Made by a program: the position numbers and the translations under genes. Shown in pieces: positions 40,155 through 48,877 of a DNA stretch of 64,000 bases. Each line of letters opens with the position of its first letter. Position 1 is the stretch's first letter. Source of the stretch: Molossus alvarezi (Eukaryota; Chordata; Mammalia; Chiroptera; Molossidae); assembly GCA_037176705.1 (NCBI GenBank), contig CM073887.1, forward strand, positions 61,217,001-61,281,000, given 5' to 3'. Below the pieces are notes generated by a model. The model was not told where the DNA came from and did not search any database. It worked only from the letters and a program-made list of their open reading frames with translations.

Positions 40155-42203
40155 CTAGGGTGAAGATGGGGACAACTCAGGCAGTTGCCAGGCATGGCCC
40201 ACTAGTGTGGGGCTCGTCATCCCTCAGAACCTCTTCTCCTTCCCCACCAGGTCACTGGGGAGGAGAGTGAGCAGTTGCTACCCATGGTTGGGTGAGGGAA
40301 TGAAACTTTGTCCCCAGAGCAATGGGAATTTGAAACCTAGGGGATCCTGGGTCATGGGGTTGGGCTGCAGGGACAGGGGTGGGGTGGGGTAGACGGGGTG
40401 TGGCTGGGGGTTTGTGTCCCAACCTTAGTCCCTGATCCGGGGATGTGTTCAGCTTCTGCTTCAATTCTTTGATCTCCTCTAGGGTGGGACAGAGAGTGTG
40501 TCAGCACCGTAGCCATGCCCCTCAACTGGTCTGGGGAGAGGACCCCACTCTGGCCCCACCCTCCTTGGAGCACACCTGGAAAACTTGGCATGCCCTCTTC
40601 CTACCTCCACTGGAGTCTGTCCTGTCCCTCTTCTGAATCCAACCCTGGGACCCTCTCTCCTCCCTCTTCTTCAATGCCTGACCTGCTTCTCCAAGTCCCC
40701 TTAATGTAACCCTGGGCCTTGTGTTTTTCTCACCTTGAAGCGTCTGCACTAGCTCCTGTTGCATGCGGCTCTGAGCCTTCTCCGTCTCCAGGGAAGCCAT
40801 CAGGGTTGCCTGGGATGCAGTGGAAGGGTGAGGGTGTTGGAAATGGGTTCTGTCTTTGGCAAGGTTGGCTGGGGTCCCTGGGCCCTGACCCCTCCACAGG
40901 CGCTGGTGTCAGAGGGGTTCAAGTCCAAACTCCATCCAGGGTTCCCTCCAGTCCTCTTTGAACCTGTCTCTCACCTTGGAAAATGACCACAACCTTCCAT
41001 CCTCCCAGGGCCACTGATAAGGGTGTGATAGTCAAAATGGGAATTTCAAGCCCTCCCCATAGCAATTTGGAGGCTCTCCATGCTCAAACCCTAGAAGAAA
41101 TTTCCAGATTTCTTGGGCTATTGTCCAAGGAGATTTAGAGGTCCCCTCTAATCTAGAACACAGCGAGATTTCTGAACCCAAGTTAGATGTCCAGTGGGAG
41201 TTTCAAGGACCTCCATGTCAAGACCCAAGTGACAGTTTCAGTCTCTTAGGGATGCAGTGGAAATATCAAGAGCCTCTGCCTTGCCCTGGTCAGGTAGCTC
41301 AGTTGGTTAGAACATCATTCTGATACACCAAGGTTGTGGGTTCAATCCCTGGTCAGGGCACATACTAAGAATCAACCAATGAATATAAGTGGAACAACAA
41401 ATCAGTCTCTGTCTCTCTCTGTCTCTCTGTCTCCCTCTCTCTCTCTCCCTCCTTCCCCCATCCTATCTCTAAAGTCAATAAATAAAAACAAAAATAGATA
41501 AATAAAAACTTTAAAAAATTAAAAGGAGTCCCTGCCTTCTTCAAGATCTGGTGAGGTCCCCATCCTCACACCCAGAGGGGATTTCTGCTTCTCCAAGATT
41601 GGGCCCAGGGGGAGTTTCTAGCTCCTCCAGACCAATATCCTGGAGTCTGGAGATTCATCTGCATGTTAGTGAGGATACTGAGGCCCCTTATTTGGGTGCT
41701 CTGGGGAATTTAAGGCCCTGCCCCACACCAGCACCCCAGAAGAGTTTAGAGCTCCCCCAAACCCTGGTGGGGAAATTCAGGTTCCTGATATCAGGGCCCA
41801 GGGGCAGTCTCAAGGTCGATCTCAATCTCTACCTAGACCCTGGGCATCCCCAGGCACCTAGACCCTGGGAGTCCTCCCACGCACAGGGCCCTCTCTAGGA
41901 GTGGCAATGGCTTACCACAGTCTGGTTGCAAGCAGCAGCCTGGGCCTCAGTCTCCAGTAAGACATCCTGGGCCCGGGTCAGCTGGTGCTCCAGGAGGTGG
42001 GTGCGGTTTCGACACTCCTGCTCAGCAACGAGGCCATTCTTGCAAGCGGTGCTGTTGAGCTTGACAGCCAAGACGATCACGCTCACAAACATACCCACCG
42101 ACAGGAGCACTAGGAACACTACTAGCCACCGGTGGTGCTGCACCCCCTTCTCTGAGCACTGGTCCATGGATAGAGGCCTATAGTGGTAAAAAGTGGGGGC
42201 CAT
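40040..42203 (-). CDS. BST2: BST2 (tetherin/CD317), complete, 177 aa
   Basis: Interferon-induced membrane protein that physically tethers budding enveloped virions. Coding exons are 41916-42203, 40734-40809, 40424-40478 and 40040-40154 (534 nt with stop, frame closed). The cytosolic tail has a dual-Tyr endocytic motif, Y6-H-Y8-R-P-L. A transmembrane helix lies at about 26-48. Ectodomain Cys54, Cys64 and Cys92 correspond to the three disulphide cysteines of human BST2. Sequons are NST (50), NRT (66) and NQT (93). A coiled coil spans exons 2-3. The C-terminus has small residues (SSTSSGN) followed by the hydrophobic CVITLLLAVSLQALLA, a GPI-anchor signal. A second Met at codon 13 parallels the human short isoform. 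The exon 3 donor (AAG|GTTGGG) is weak. Neither a second BST2 copy nor a disabling change was seen. Confidence 0.93.
40424..40478 (-). CDS. BST2: BST2 exon 3
   Basis: 55 nt, acceptor CACCCTAG, donor GTTGGG (weak), phase 2. Encodes EEIKELKQKLNTSPDQGL. The frame closes only with this donor and the exon 4 acceptor chosen here. Confidence 0.8.
40734..40809 (-). CDS. BST2: BST2 exon 2
   Basis: 76 nt, acceptor ATCCCAG, donor GTGAGA, phase 1. Encodes ATLMASLETEKAQSRMQQEL, matching the human MALMASLDAEKAQ segment. Confidence 0.9.
40990..41880. repeat. Degenerate minisatellite in BST2 intron 1
   Basis: Loosely repeated units of roughly 45-50 bp of the form GGGAGTTTCAAGGACCTCC / GGGAATTTCAAGCCCTCCC / GGGGAATTTAAGGCCCTGCC. 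Interrupted by an older Ves element at 41284-41510. Confidence 0.5.
41284..41510 (+). mobile_element. Ves SINE, older subfamily
   Basis: GCCCTGGTCAGGTAGCTCAG head, GGGTTCAATCCCTGGTCAGG B box, AAGAATCAACCAATGAATAT middle, TCTAAAGTCAATAAATAAA tail. In BST2 intron 1. Confidence 0.88.
41916..42203 (-). CDS. BST2: BST2 exon 1
   Basis: 96 codons: tail, membrane anchor and all three ectodomain cysteines. Both ATG 42203 and ATG 42167 (codon 13) have T at -3 and G at +4, i.e. similar, suboptimal contexts. Phase 0 donor GTAAGC. Confidence 0.94.
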
Positions 42204-42271
42204 GTAGTGAGATATAGGGAGCTTAGTTGAGATTCAGGAAAGGAAGCTGGAACCTTGTATTGTCTGGATCT

Positions 42272-42282
42272 GCCCCCTTATT
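42272..42282 (-). promoter_or_regulatory. TATA-like element, BST2 core promoter candidate
   Basis: The minus strand reads GCTAATAAGGG between the ISRE cluster and the start codon. Weak match, position plausible. Confidence 0.35.
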
Positions 42283-42376
42283 AGCATAGGAGCCATGCTG
42301 ACCAATGAAAAGTTCCAAAGATGTCCCCGACTTAGAGATTTTTGAGTGGGGGATTTGCAGGAAGAGGACACTTTCC

Positions 42377-42406
42377 AGTTTCACTTTCCATTTCAGTTTC
42401 CCAGAA
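42377..42406 (-). promoter_or_regulatory. Interferon response cluster (two ISRE/IRF elements and a GAS-like site) of BST2
   Basis: Plus-strand coordinates: AGTTTCACTTTCC (42377-42389) fits the ISRE consensus. TTTCAGTTTC (42391-42400) is the reverse of GAAACTGAAA, an IRF element. TTCCCAGAA (42398-42406) fits the STAT palindrome TTCNNNGAA. The cluster lies about 175-205 nt upstream of the BST2 start codon, as expected for an interferon-induced gene. Confidence 0.8.
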
Positions 42407-43024
42407 ATGATGTGCGTTGTTACGGCCAAATTATGGCCTTGGCCTTTCTGGGCTGGGTGCTTGCCCATGACTCCTGTGGGAGGGGAGACCCCATCGTGAC
42501 TCCCTGCCCTTCTCCTGTGTTCCTGAGGGTGACCATTGCAGTTACTGAAAGCCTAGGGCATGCCGGCCTTGTGTTCCTGTGTACTGGGACCTGAAGAGGA
42601 GGAGCTGTCATTGGTCCAGTCCCCAGCTGGAGAAATTGAGGCTGAGAGGTGAGTGGTGGAATGGAGGTTGGCAGGGCCAGGGTCTGACCAAAAGATTGGG
42701 TTTTGTGTCCAGCAGTCTCCGTAGTGACCCAGCAGGAATTCACTTAGCATTCCTGCTGTTGTCTCAGAGGAGACCATAGGGAGCCATGGAAGGTAGCAGA
42801 GGAGGGACATTCTTCTACCTGGACCCCTTAAAGCCAAATGACAAGGGATGGGAGACAATCTTGCTAAAGAGTCCTAGAGGAGCTTGCGTGTCCCATGAGC
42901 AGGACCCCAGGTGCAAAGACACAGCCTTGGGTAAAGCTGACTTACTTGAGCAGCACTGTGCTGGCCTTCAAACTTTAGGGCCAACTTGGGACCACAACTG
43001 TGGGTCAGAGGCCAAGGCTGTGTG

Positions 43025-43120
43025 TGAACAGCCCTGCCTCCCTGTGGGACTCTGGGCAAGCAATTTCCCCTCGGCCTCACTTTCCATAGCTGTAAAATGG
43101 GGATAATAATAATAAGAACA
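43025..43120 (+). repeat. MIR fragment
   Basis: GACTCTGGGCAAGCAATTTC, CCTCACTTTCCATAGCTGTA and AAATGGGGATAATAATAATA in MIR order. Confidence 0.65.
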
Positions 43121-43355
43121 GCCCTGGCTAGTTTGGCTCAGCACTTAGAGCGTCGGACGGAGGACCAACGAGTTGTGGGTTTGATTCCGGTCAAGGGCAC
43201 GTACCTCGGTTGCGGTTTGTCCCCGGCCCTCGGGTTGTGCAGGAGGCAACCAGTCGATGTGGCTCTATCACATTGATGTTTCTCTCTGTCTGTCTGTCTC
43301 TCCCTCCCTCCCACTCTATCTGATGATAAATAGAAAAGTATCCTCGGGTGAGGAA
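43121..43355 (+). mobile_element. Ves SINE, type A
   Basis: GCCCTGGCTAGTTTGGCTCA head and TATCCTCGGGTGAGGAATA end. Confidence 0.92.
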
Positions 43356-43892
43356 TAAAAAAATAAATAAAAATAACAAGAGCATTTTCATGCCTCCCTA
43401 AATTTTCCAAGGTGGCGGTGACTCACCTTGCTCTAGTCCAGGCCCTGCAAACAGAAGGTGTGTGGTATTTCCCTCTAAAACAGTTATACCACCATTCTTC
43501 TGGGTTTCACTCAGGTTAAGGTCCAAGCACTTGTGACAAAGCTTGATTGGGAGCTAAGAGGTAGAATCTCTGGGAATGTGATGAGAACGAAGAGGAGGGT
43601 GTTGTGATCATTGATGATGCAGCCATGCCACTGAACTCCTTAATAATAAGAAAAGCAAAAAAAAAAAAGCAGTGTGCGGTGGAAAAATACCTTTTCCTTC
43701 CACCTTTCTAAATTTTTCTAGTTAACTTGAGACAGATTAACAGGAGAAAACCAACTTTATTACATATGACTTATTTTTTTACCTATGACAACTTTTTTAC
43801 ATACTTATCTTGTGCCATAAGAATATAAGACCCTGGGACAGATTGGACATTTGAGACATAGGTGCCATCTGGAGTTAAGGAGAAGGGGGAGT

Positions 43893-44191
43893 TGTTATGA
43901 GAAGGCAAGCCGGACACAGACAATCCCCTTATCTCACAGTGCAGAGACCCCCGCCCCTGGCTCTTGTGCCCCTTACATCCAAATCCGCCAACTGCCTAAA
44001 CTACAGCGGAACTAGAAGCCCCCAAACACCCAGAGGCTTATGTATAAAAGGGGCTGGAACCTGGGTGAGGGGCTCAGCCTTTGGCGGTGACTCCGCTGGG
44101 CCAGCACCAGTGCGCATTCAACAGTCCTTTTCTAATCCTCTGAGTGGGTTGCAGTCTGTCTCTTCCTGCTGATTGAATTTCTGCTACAACA
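43893..44191 (+). mobile_element. Solo LTR candidate, 299 bp, upstream of BST2
   Basis: TG...CA ends (TGTTATGAGAAGG ... GCTACAACA). A TATA box TATAAAAG lies at 44043-44050. It shares the CTACAACA terminus with the LTR at 19919. No clear target duplication. It points away from BST2, toward MVB12A. The preceding 43655-43890 stretch is unassigned. Confidence 0.6.
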
Positions 44192-44299
44192 GTTTGGGAC
44201 TTGAAAGGGGAGGAAGGCAGTTCACACATGAGCAAATGTTTGGTAAACAAATGTTTGCTGCGCCATCTGTAACAATGGGACTTTGATCTTTTCACCCAT

Positions 44300-44425
44300 T
44301 GGATTCCTGGACAGGGCACATGCCTGGGTTGCCCACTTGATCTCCAGTAGGGAGCCTGCAGAAGGCAGATGATCAATGTTTCTATCTCTCTCTCCCTCTC
44401 CCTTTTCTCTCTAAAATCAACAAAA
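44300..44425 (+). mobile_element. Ves SINE, type B, 5' truncated
   Basis: Starts at ATTCCTGGACAGGGCACATG (B-box half) and ends CTCTCTAAAATCAACAAAAA. Confidence 0.8.
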
Positions 44426-44458
44426 ACATATATATATACACATTTATTTATATTTTTA

Positions 44459-44522
44459 ATCCTCACCCGAGGATATTTTCCCATTTATCTTCAGATAGAG
44501 TGGGAGGGAGGAAGGGGGAGAA

Positions 44523-44557
<35 letters not shown>

Positions 44558-44720
44558 GAAATATTGATGTGAGAGAGACACATTGACTGATTGCCTCCTG
44601 CACGACTGCAATCAGGGCCAGGGACCAACCGCAACTGAGGTACGTGCCCTTGACTGGAATCGAACCCGAGACTCTTTGGTTCGTGGGCTGATGCTCTAAC
44701 CACTGGGAAAACCAGCCAGA
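44459..44720 (-). mobile_element. Ves SINE, type A, followed by (TG)n
   Basis: ATCCTCACCCGAGGATATTT to AAAACCAGCCAGAGTG. A TG-dinucleotide repeat occupies 44720-44747. Confidence 0.9.
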
Positions 44721-44935
44721 GTGTGTGTGTGTGTGTGTGTGTGTGTATTTTTTAAAGGGCCTTGCTAGTTTCCTTTCTGTCTATCACACCTAGTTCATAT
44801 TAAACTATAGTTATCTGTGATGATCTCACCCTTCTGGGAGCTGGTCCTCTTCTAAATTCCTTTTAGGCAGTTAGGGGGAAGGACAAAGCCTTTTCCTGAG
44901 TCTTTCTTTTTTTCTTTCCTTTTTTTTCCCCTTTT

Positions 44936-45003
44936 TTCCTTCCTTCCTTCCTTCCTTCCTTCCTTCCTTCCTTCCTTCCTTCCTTCCTTCCTTCCTTCTT
45001 TTT
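44936..45003. repeat. (CCTT)n microsatellite
   Basis: About 15 uninterrupted TTCC units next to the A-tail side of a Ves copy. Confidence 0.95.
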
Positions 45004-45004
45004 T

Positions 45005-45203
45005 TAAATTGATTTTAGAGAGACAGGAAGGGAGAGGGAGAGATAGAAACATCGATGAGAGAGAACATTGATTGGCCGCCTCCTGCATGCCCCCCACTGG
45101 GGATTTGGCCCACAACCTGGGCACGTGCCCTGACTGGGAATCGAACCGACAACCTCTTGATACATGGGTCGATGCTCAACCACTGAGCCACACCGGCGGG
45201 GCG
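45005..45203 (-). mobile_element. Ves SINE, type B
   Basis: AAATTGATTTTAGAGAGAC to GAGCCACACCGGCGGGGC. Confidence 0.9.
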
Positions 45204-45409
45204 AGTCTTTTGTTTCTTTAAAATAACCAGCTTAAAATAATTAATATCTCCAAAGGCATGTTTTGCAGTGGCGAACTCTGCTCCCGTCAACAGTAACAAC
45301 AACCCCAGCTGACAGGGCAGTCGGGGATTCAGAAAATGTTTGTGATAAGAGAACATACTCCCGCCTAGCTTATTGATATAGCAGCCAGCTTCCTGCAAAA
45401 GGCCAAGGG

Positions 45410-46070
45410 AAGTATGCAGGTGTGGTTAGTGCGGCTATGGGATATGTGGGGTGAGGCCTTTTCTCTGACCTGCAGGCGGCAAAGAGAATGGACAATGTTA
45501 CCATACACCCTGCCCTCTGACAGCGCCTGCGTGGTGCTCAGGGGATTTAAGGTTCTCACTTCCTTCCAGATGGGATCATTTTATTCTGCTGGGAGGCTTG
45601 GCCCAATAAGGGGTCTTCCCTGGGCATGTGGTATAACAGAATGAAATGCTCTCTCTAACTCTTATTTCTAATCTGCATTTTTCCCATGGCCTTCAGGTGA
45701 ATTCCTGCTATAGGTATGTTAATTATTAGAAAAAGTCTGAGGCTTGAACTTTTGGCAAAGATTTGCAGGAGCCTCAAGACCTAACCAGATCAGCAAAGGT
45801 CAATGGAGAACTGGGGAACAAAGAGATTTAGAGAATTCTGTGCTCTTCCTTGGATCCCTGTTGGAGCCTACATGCCACACACCTCTTGCCTATTCTCCCT
45901 TCCTTGACATAAAAAACAAACAAACCTGAATTCTGGGCTCTCTTAAGATGACTTTGTGGGAGCTTTAAGGCCCCCCTCTCCTCAAGCTGGTGCCTTCTTG
46001 ATCAATAAACCTTTTCTTACTCCAAACTCTGATGTTTTGAATATTAGCCTTTTTTTGAAGCATCAAAAAA
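45410..46070 (+). mobile_element. LTR-like sequence with AATAAA (uncertain)
   Basis: CTTCTTGATCAATAAACCTT (AATAAA 46004-46009) followed by TTCTTACTCCAAACTCTGATG looks like an LTR R/U5 region. The U3 side is not delimited. No coding region. Confidence 0.35.
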
Positions 46071-46387
46071 AAGCACACAAACCTTGACTCGGTAACCGTG
46101 GGACCATAGAAATCAATAGAGGAGGAACAACACATTCTTAGGGAGCTGAGAATGATACAGGTCATCTACGCCTCTGTTTTTGAGGCCCTTGATCGGACCA
46201 CATTCACTGAAGGAATGAAAATCAAGATACTTCAGCCTGCCCCCAGCACCTGGTAAGGAATACAAATATCCACTCTGAGCCCAGTAATGTGACTGTTGGG
46301 AGAAAGCCCCAAAAGTCTAAATTCAGGATCAGTTCCAAAGAACTGACACATAGCTTTATTCATATTCATAAAAGCTTTTTTTTCTTT

Positions 46388-46608
46388 ATCCTCACCCAAG
46401 GATATTTTTCCATTAATCTTCAGATAGAGTGGAAGGGAGGGAGAGAGAGGGAAAGAGAAATATCGACATCGACAGGCTGCCTCGCACACAACCTCAACTA
46501 GGGCCAGGACGAACCGAAACCGAGGTATATGCCCTTGACTGGGATCAAACGTGAGACTCATTGGTCCTTGGGCCAACATTCTAACCATTGAGCCAAACCA
46601 GCCAGGGC
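46388..46608 (-). mobile_element. Ves SINE, type A
   Basis: TATCCTCACCCAAGGATATT to GCCAAACCAGCCAGGGCC. CATAA(A/G)AGCTTT on both sides. Confidence 0.9.
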
Positions 46609-46731
46609 CATAAGAGCTTTAATAGGAGAAACTTACATACAAGAGCACAACAGCTGTTTCATCCCAGTGGTGGCTGGTCAGGAATAAATCCATACTCCAC
46701 CCAGGTCAGGATCCCCCTTTTTCTGTTTGTT

Positions 46732-46925
46732 AACCCTTACCTGAGGATATTTTATTCATTGATTTTTAGAGAGAGTGGAAGGAAGGGAGGGAGGGGGAGA
46801 GAGAGAGAGAAAAACATCGATGTGAAGAGAGACATAACCCGCACAACCCCAACTAGGGCCAGGGATCGAACTGCATCCGAGGTACATGCCCTTGACTGGA
46901 ATTGAACCCATGACTCCTTGGTCCA
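46732..46925 (-). mobile_element. Ves SINE, type A, 5' truncated
   Basis: AACCCTTACCTGAGGATATT through TTGAACCCATGACTCCTTGG; the A-box end is missing. Confidence 0.85.
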
Positions 46926-46959
46926 CGTCTGCCCACTTTTTAACACTTCAGTGCACAAA

Positions 46960-47400
46960 CTTGAGAGAGTAATGTGTTGTTGAGACCTTTGGATGGTACA
47001 CGTGACTGAACCCAGGTAAGATCTCTATATAAACTTTTAAGATTCTGGCAGGCGGTATGTAGATCTACTCATCTTAGTGTCCAAGGCAAGCCTCATATAT
47101 AAGTTCCCTTGCTTAACTGCTACCTGACAATCTGTAGTGGTCTGCCTCTTTTAGACATCTCTACTTGACTTCTGGGTATGGGGGCCAGTTTCAGATTTCA
47201 CCAGGGGTACGCCTGAGGTTTCAAACCAACATCCTTCCTAAAGTGGTGGAACTAATGGGGTAATTCAATGGGAACGCATGGTTTGTTCATTTCTGTATCT
47301 CATTGTTGGGTCACCTTTTCCAGGATGTTTCTTTCAGGCATTGACTTTTGAATTTCATATAGTTTTCACATGTTACTAAATATTCTTTTGATTTCTTGCC
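46960..47400 (+). mobile_element. LTR-like fragment (uncertain)
   Basis: ATCTCTATATAAACTTTTAAG (TATA) followed by TATATAAGTTCCCTTGCTTAA resembles a class I LTR promoter and R region. The ends were not found. Confidence 0.3.
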
Positions 47401-47432
47401 CAAAATCATTTACAAATATAAAAACCCTTCTT

Positions 47433-47600
47433 GCCCTGGCCAGGTAGTTCAGTTGGTTAAAGTGTTGTCTAGATATGCCAAGGTTCTGGGTTCGATCCCT
47501 GGTCAGGGCACTTACAAGAATCAACCAAAGAATGCATAAAGTGGAACAATAAACTGATGTCTTACACTCTCTCTCTAAAAATCAATAATAAAAAAGAAAA
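47433..47600 (+). mobile_element. Ves SINE, older subfamily
   Basis: GCCCTGGCCAGGTAGTTCAG head, GTTCGATCCCTGGTCAGGGC, AAGAATCAACCAAAGAATGC, tail CTAAAAATCAATAATAAA. Confidence 0.88.
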
Positions 47601-47811
47601 ACTTTTGTACTTAAAAAATACAGTCTTAGCTCACAGGTCATACAAAAACAGGCAATGGGGCAACCCATGATATTGTAAAAAACTGGAAAATATAGAAGAG
47701 TAGGTTATATTATGTTCTCCTAATTGTCCATATTTTCCCCCTGAGGGGTATAAAAACATGTTTCCATATTAAATACGTTTATATCTCATTTTTTAAAAAA
47801 CCACTAATGGT

Positions 47812-47985
47812 GCCCAGCTGGTGGGGGTCAGTGGACTGAGTGTCCTCCCATGGACTGAGAGGTCCTGCTTTGATCCCCAGTCAGGGCACATACCTGGGCT
47901 GTAGCTTTATCCCTAATAGGGGGTGTGCGGAGGCAGCCTAACAATGCTTCTATATCTCTAAAATATCAATAAACACATATTAAAA
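47812..47985 (+). mobile_element. Ves SINE, type B, diverged
   Basis: CCAGCTGGTGGGGGTCAGTG head, CCCAGTCAGGGCACATACCT, CTAAAATATCAATAAACAC tail. Confidence 0.8.
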
Positions 47986-47994
47986 ACAAACAAG

Positions 47995-48248
47995 CCCTGA
48001 CTGATTTGGCTCAGCGATAGAGCACCGGCCCATGGACCAAGGAGTCACGGGTTCTATTCTGGATAAGGGCGCAAACCTCAGTTGCGGTTTACCCCCCAGC
48101 CCTGGTAGGGTCCTGTGGGAGGCCACCAGTCCATGTGTCCCTCTCACGGGGATGGTTCTCTCTCTCTCTCAATTTCTGCCCCCCCCTCCCTCCCACTCTA
48201 TCTGAAGATAAATAGAAAGAAAGAAAAAATCCTCAGGTGAAGATTAAA
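47995..48248 (+). mobile_element. Ves SINE, type A
   Basis: GCCCTGACTGATTTGGCTCA head and AATCCTCAGGTGAAGATTAA end. Confidence 0.9.
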
Positions 48249-48460
48249 AAAACAAAAAAACTAATTGTATCTGTGAACAAGTACTCCAGTTATACCAAGT
48301 TTTCATGGCTATGGTTGTCCGTATTTTTCGTTACTTAAACTAACCCATTAAAGTTTCCTTGGCTTCCCAGAACTAGAATTATGGATTTTCCATATTTCTC
48401 CCTTAAATTTCCCGAGAAACCCAGAGAAGGTCTCCACAGATGCTCATAACGCAAGGACTT

Positions 48461-48474
48461 CTGGGGAACGTAGT
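48461..48474 (+). promoter_or_regulatory. ZNF143/SBS-like motif 1 (MVB12A promoter)
   Basis: CTGGGGAACGTAGT resembles the CTGGGANTTGTAGT core of the ZNF143/THAP11 site. 320 nt upstream of the start codon, at the edge of the CpG-rich interval. Confidence 0.5.
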
Positions 48475-48696
48475 TCTGGCTTGCAGCGAGCGAGGCTCCT
48501 GGCGCTGAGCCAGAACATTTCCAGAGGAAGTTGCTGGGCGGGAGAAGGAAGGGAGATAGTTTTCCGCAAACGTCTCCGTTCCCGGCGCACCACAGCGACG
48601 AATGGGGGCCTTCGCTCCGCGTCCCCACGCGATTGGCCCGCGGCTTTCCGAGCACCGGCAAGTAGTGCTTTACGAGCCTCGCCCTCGCAAGGCCAT

Positions 48697-48710
48697 CTGG
48701 GAGTTGTAGT
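48697..48710 (+). promoter_or_regulatory. ZNF143/SBS-like motif 2 (MVB12A promoter)
   Basis: CTGGGAGTTGTAGT matches the core (reverse of ACTACAACTCCCAG), 84 nt upstream of the start codon. Confidence 0.7.
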
Positions 48711-48793
48711 TCAGGCCCCTTCCTGAACTCGGCGGCCGGGCGGCGGCACCCAAGTCCGAGGCGGTCCACCGCCTTCGGCACTTGGCTTGGAGG

Positions 48794-48877
48794 ATGGATC
48801 CCGGACCTGACGCGGCGCCGCTGGCTGGCCTGGCCTGGTCGTCGGCCTCGGCGCCCCCGCCGCGGGGATTCAGTGCG
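48794..48877 (+). CDS. MVB12A: MVB12A exon 1
   Basis: 28 codons from ATG ([12 protein letters not shown]), donor GTGAGC, phase 0. Confidence 0.95.

Noticed and set aside
36175..40163. A second BST2-like gene between CCDC194 and BST2 or upstream of BST2
   Set aside because: I looked for a membrane-anchor exon with the Cys spacing of tetherin or a GPI-signal exon in 35-40 kb and 42.5-48 kb and found none.
44936..45003. CCTT-rich and GA-rich tracts as a CRISPR or regulatory array
   Set aside because: Simple microsatellites; the genome is vertebrate and no spacer-repeat structure exists.
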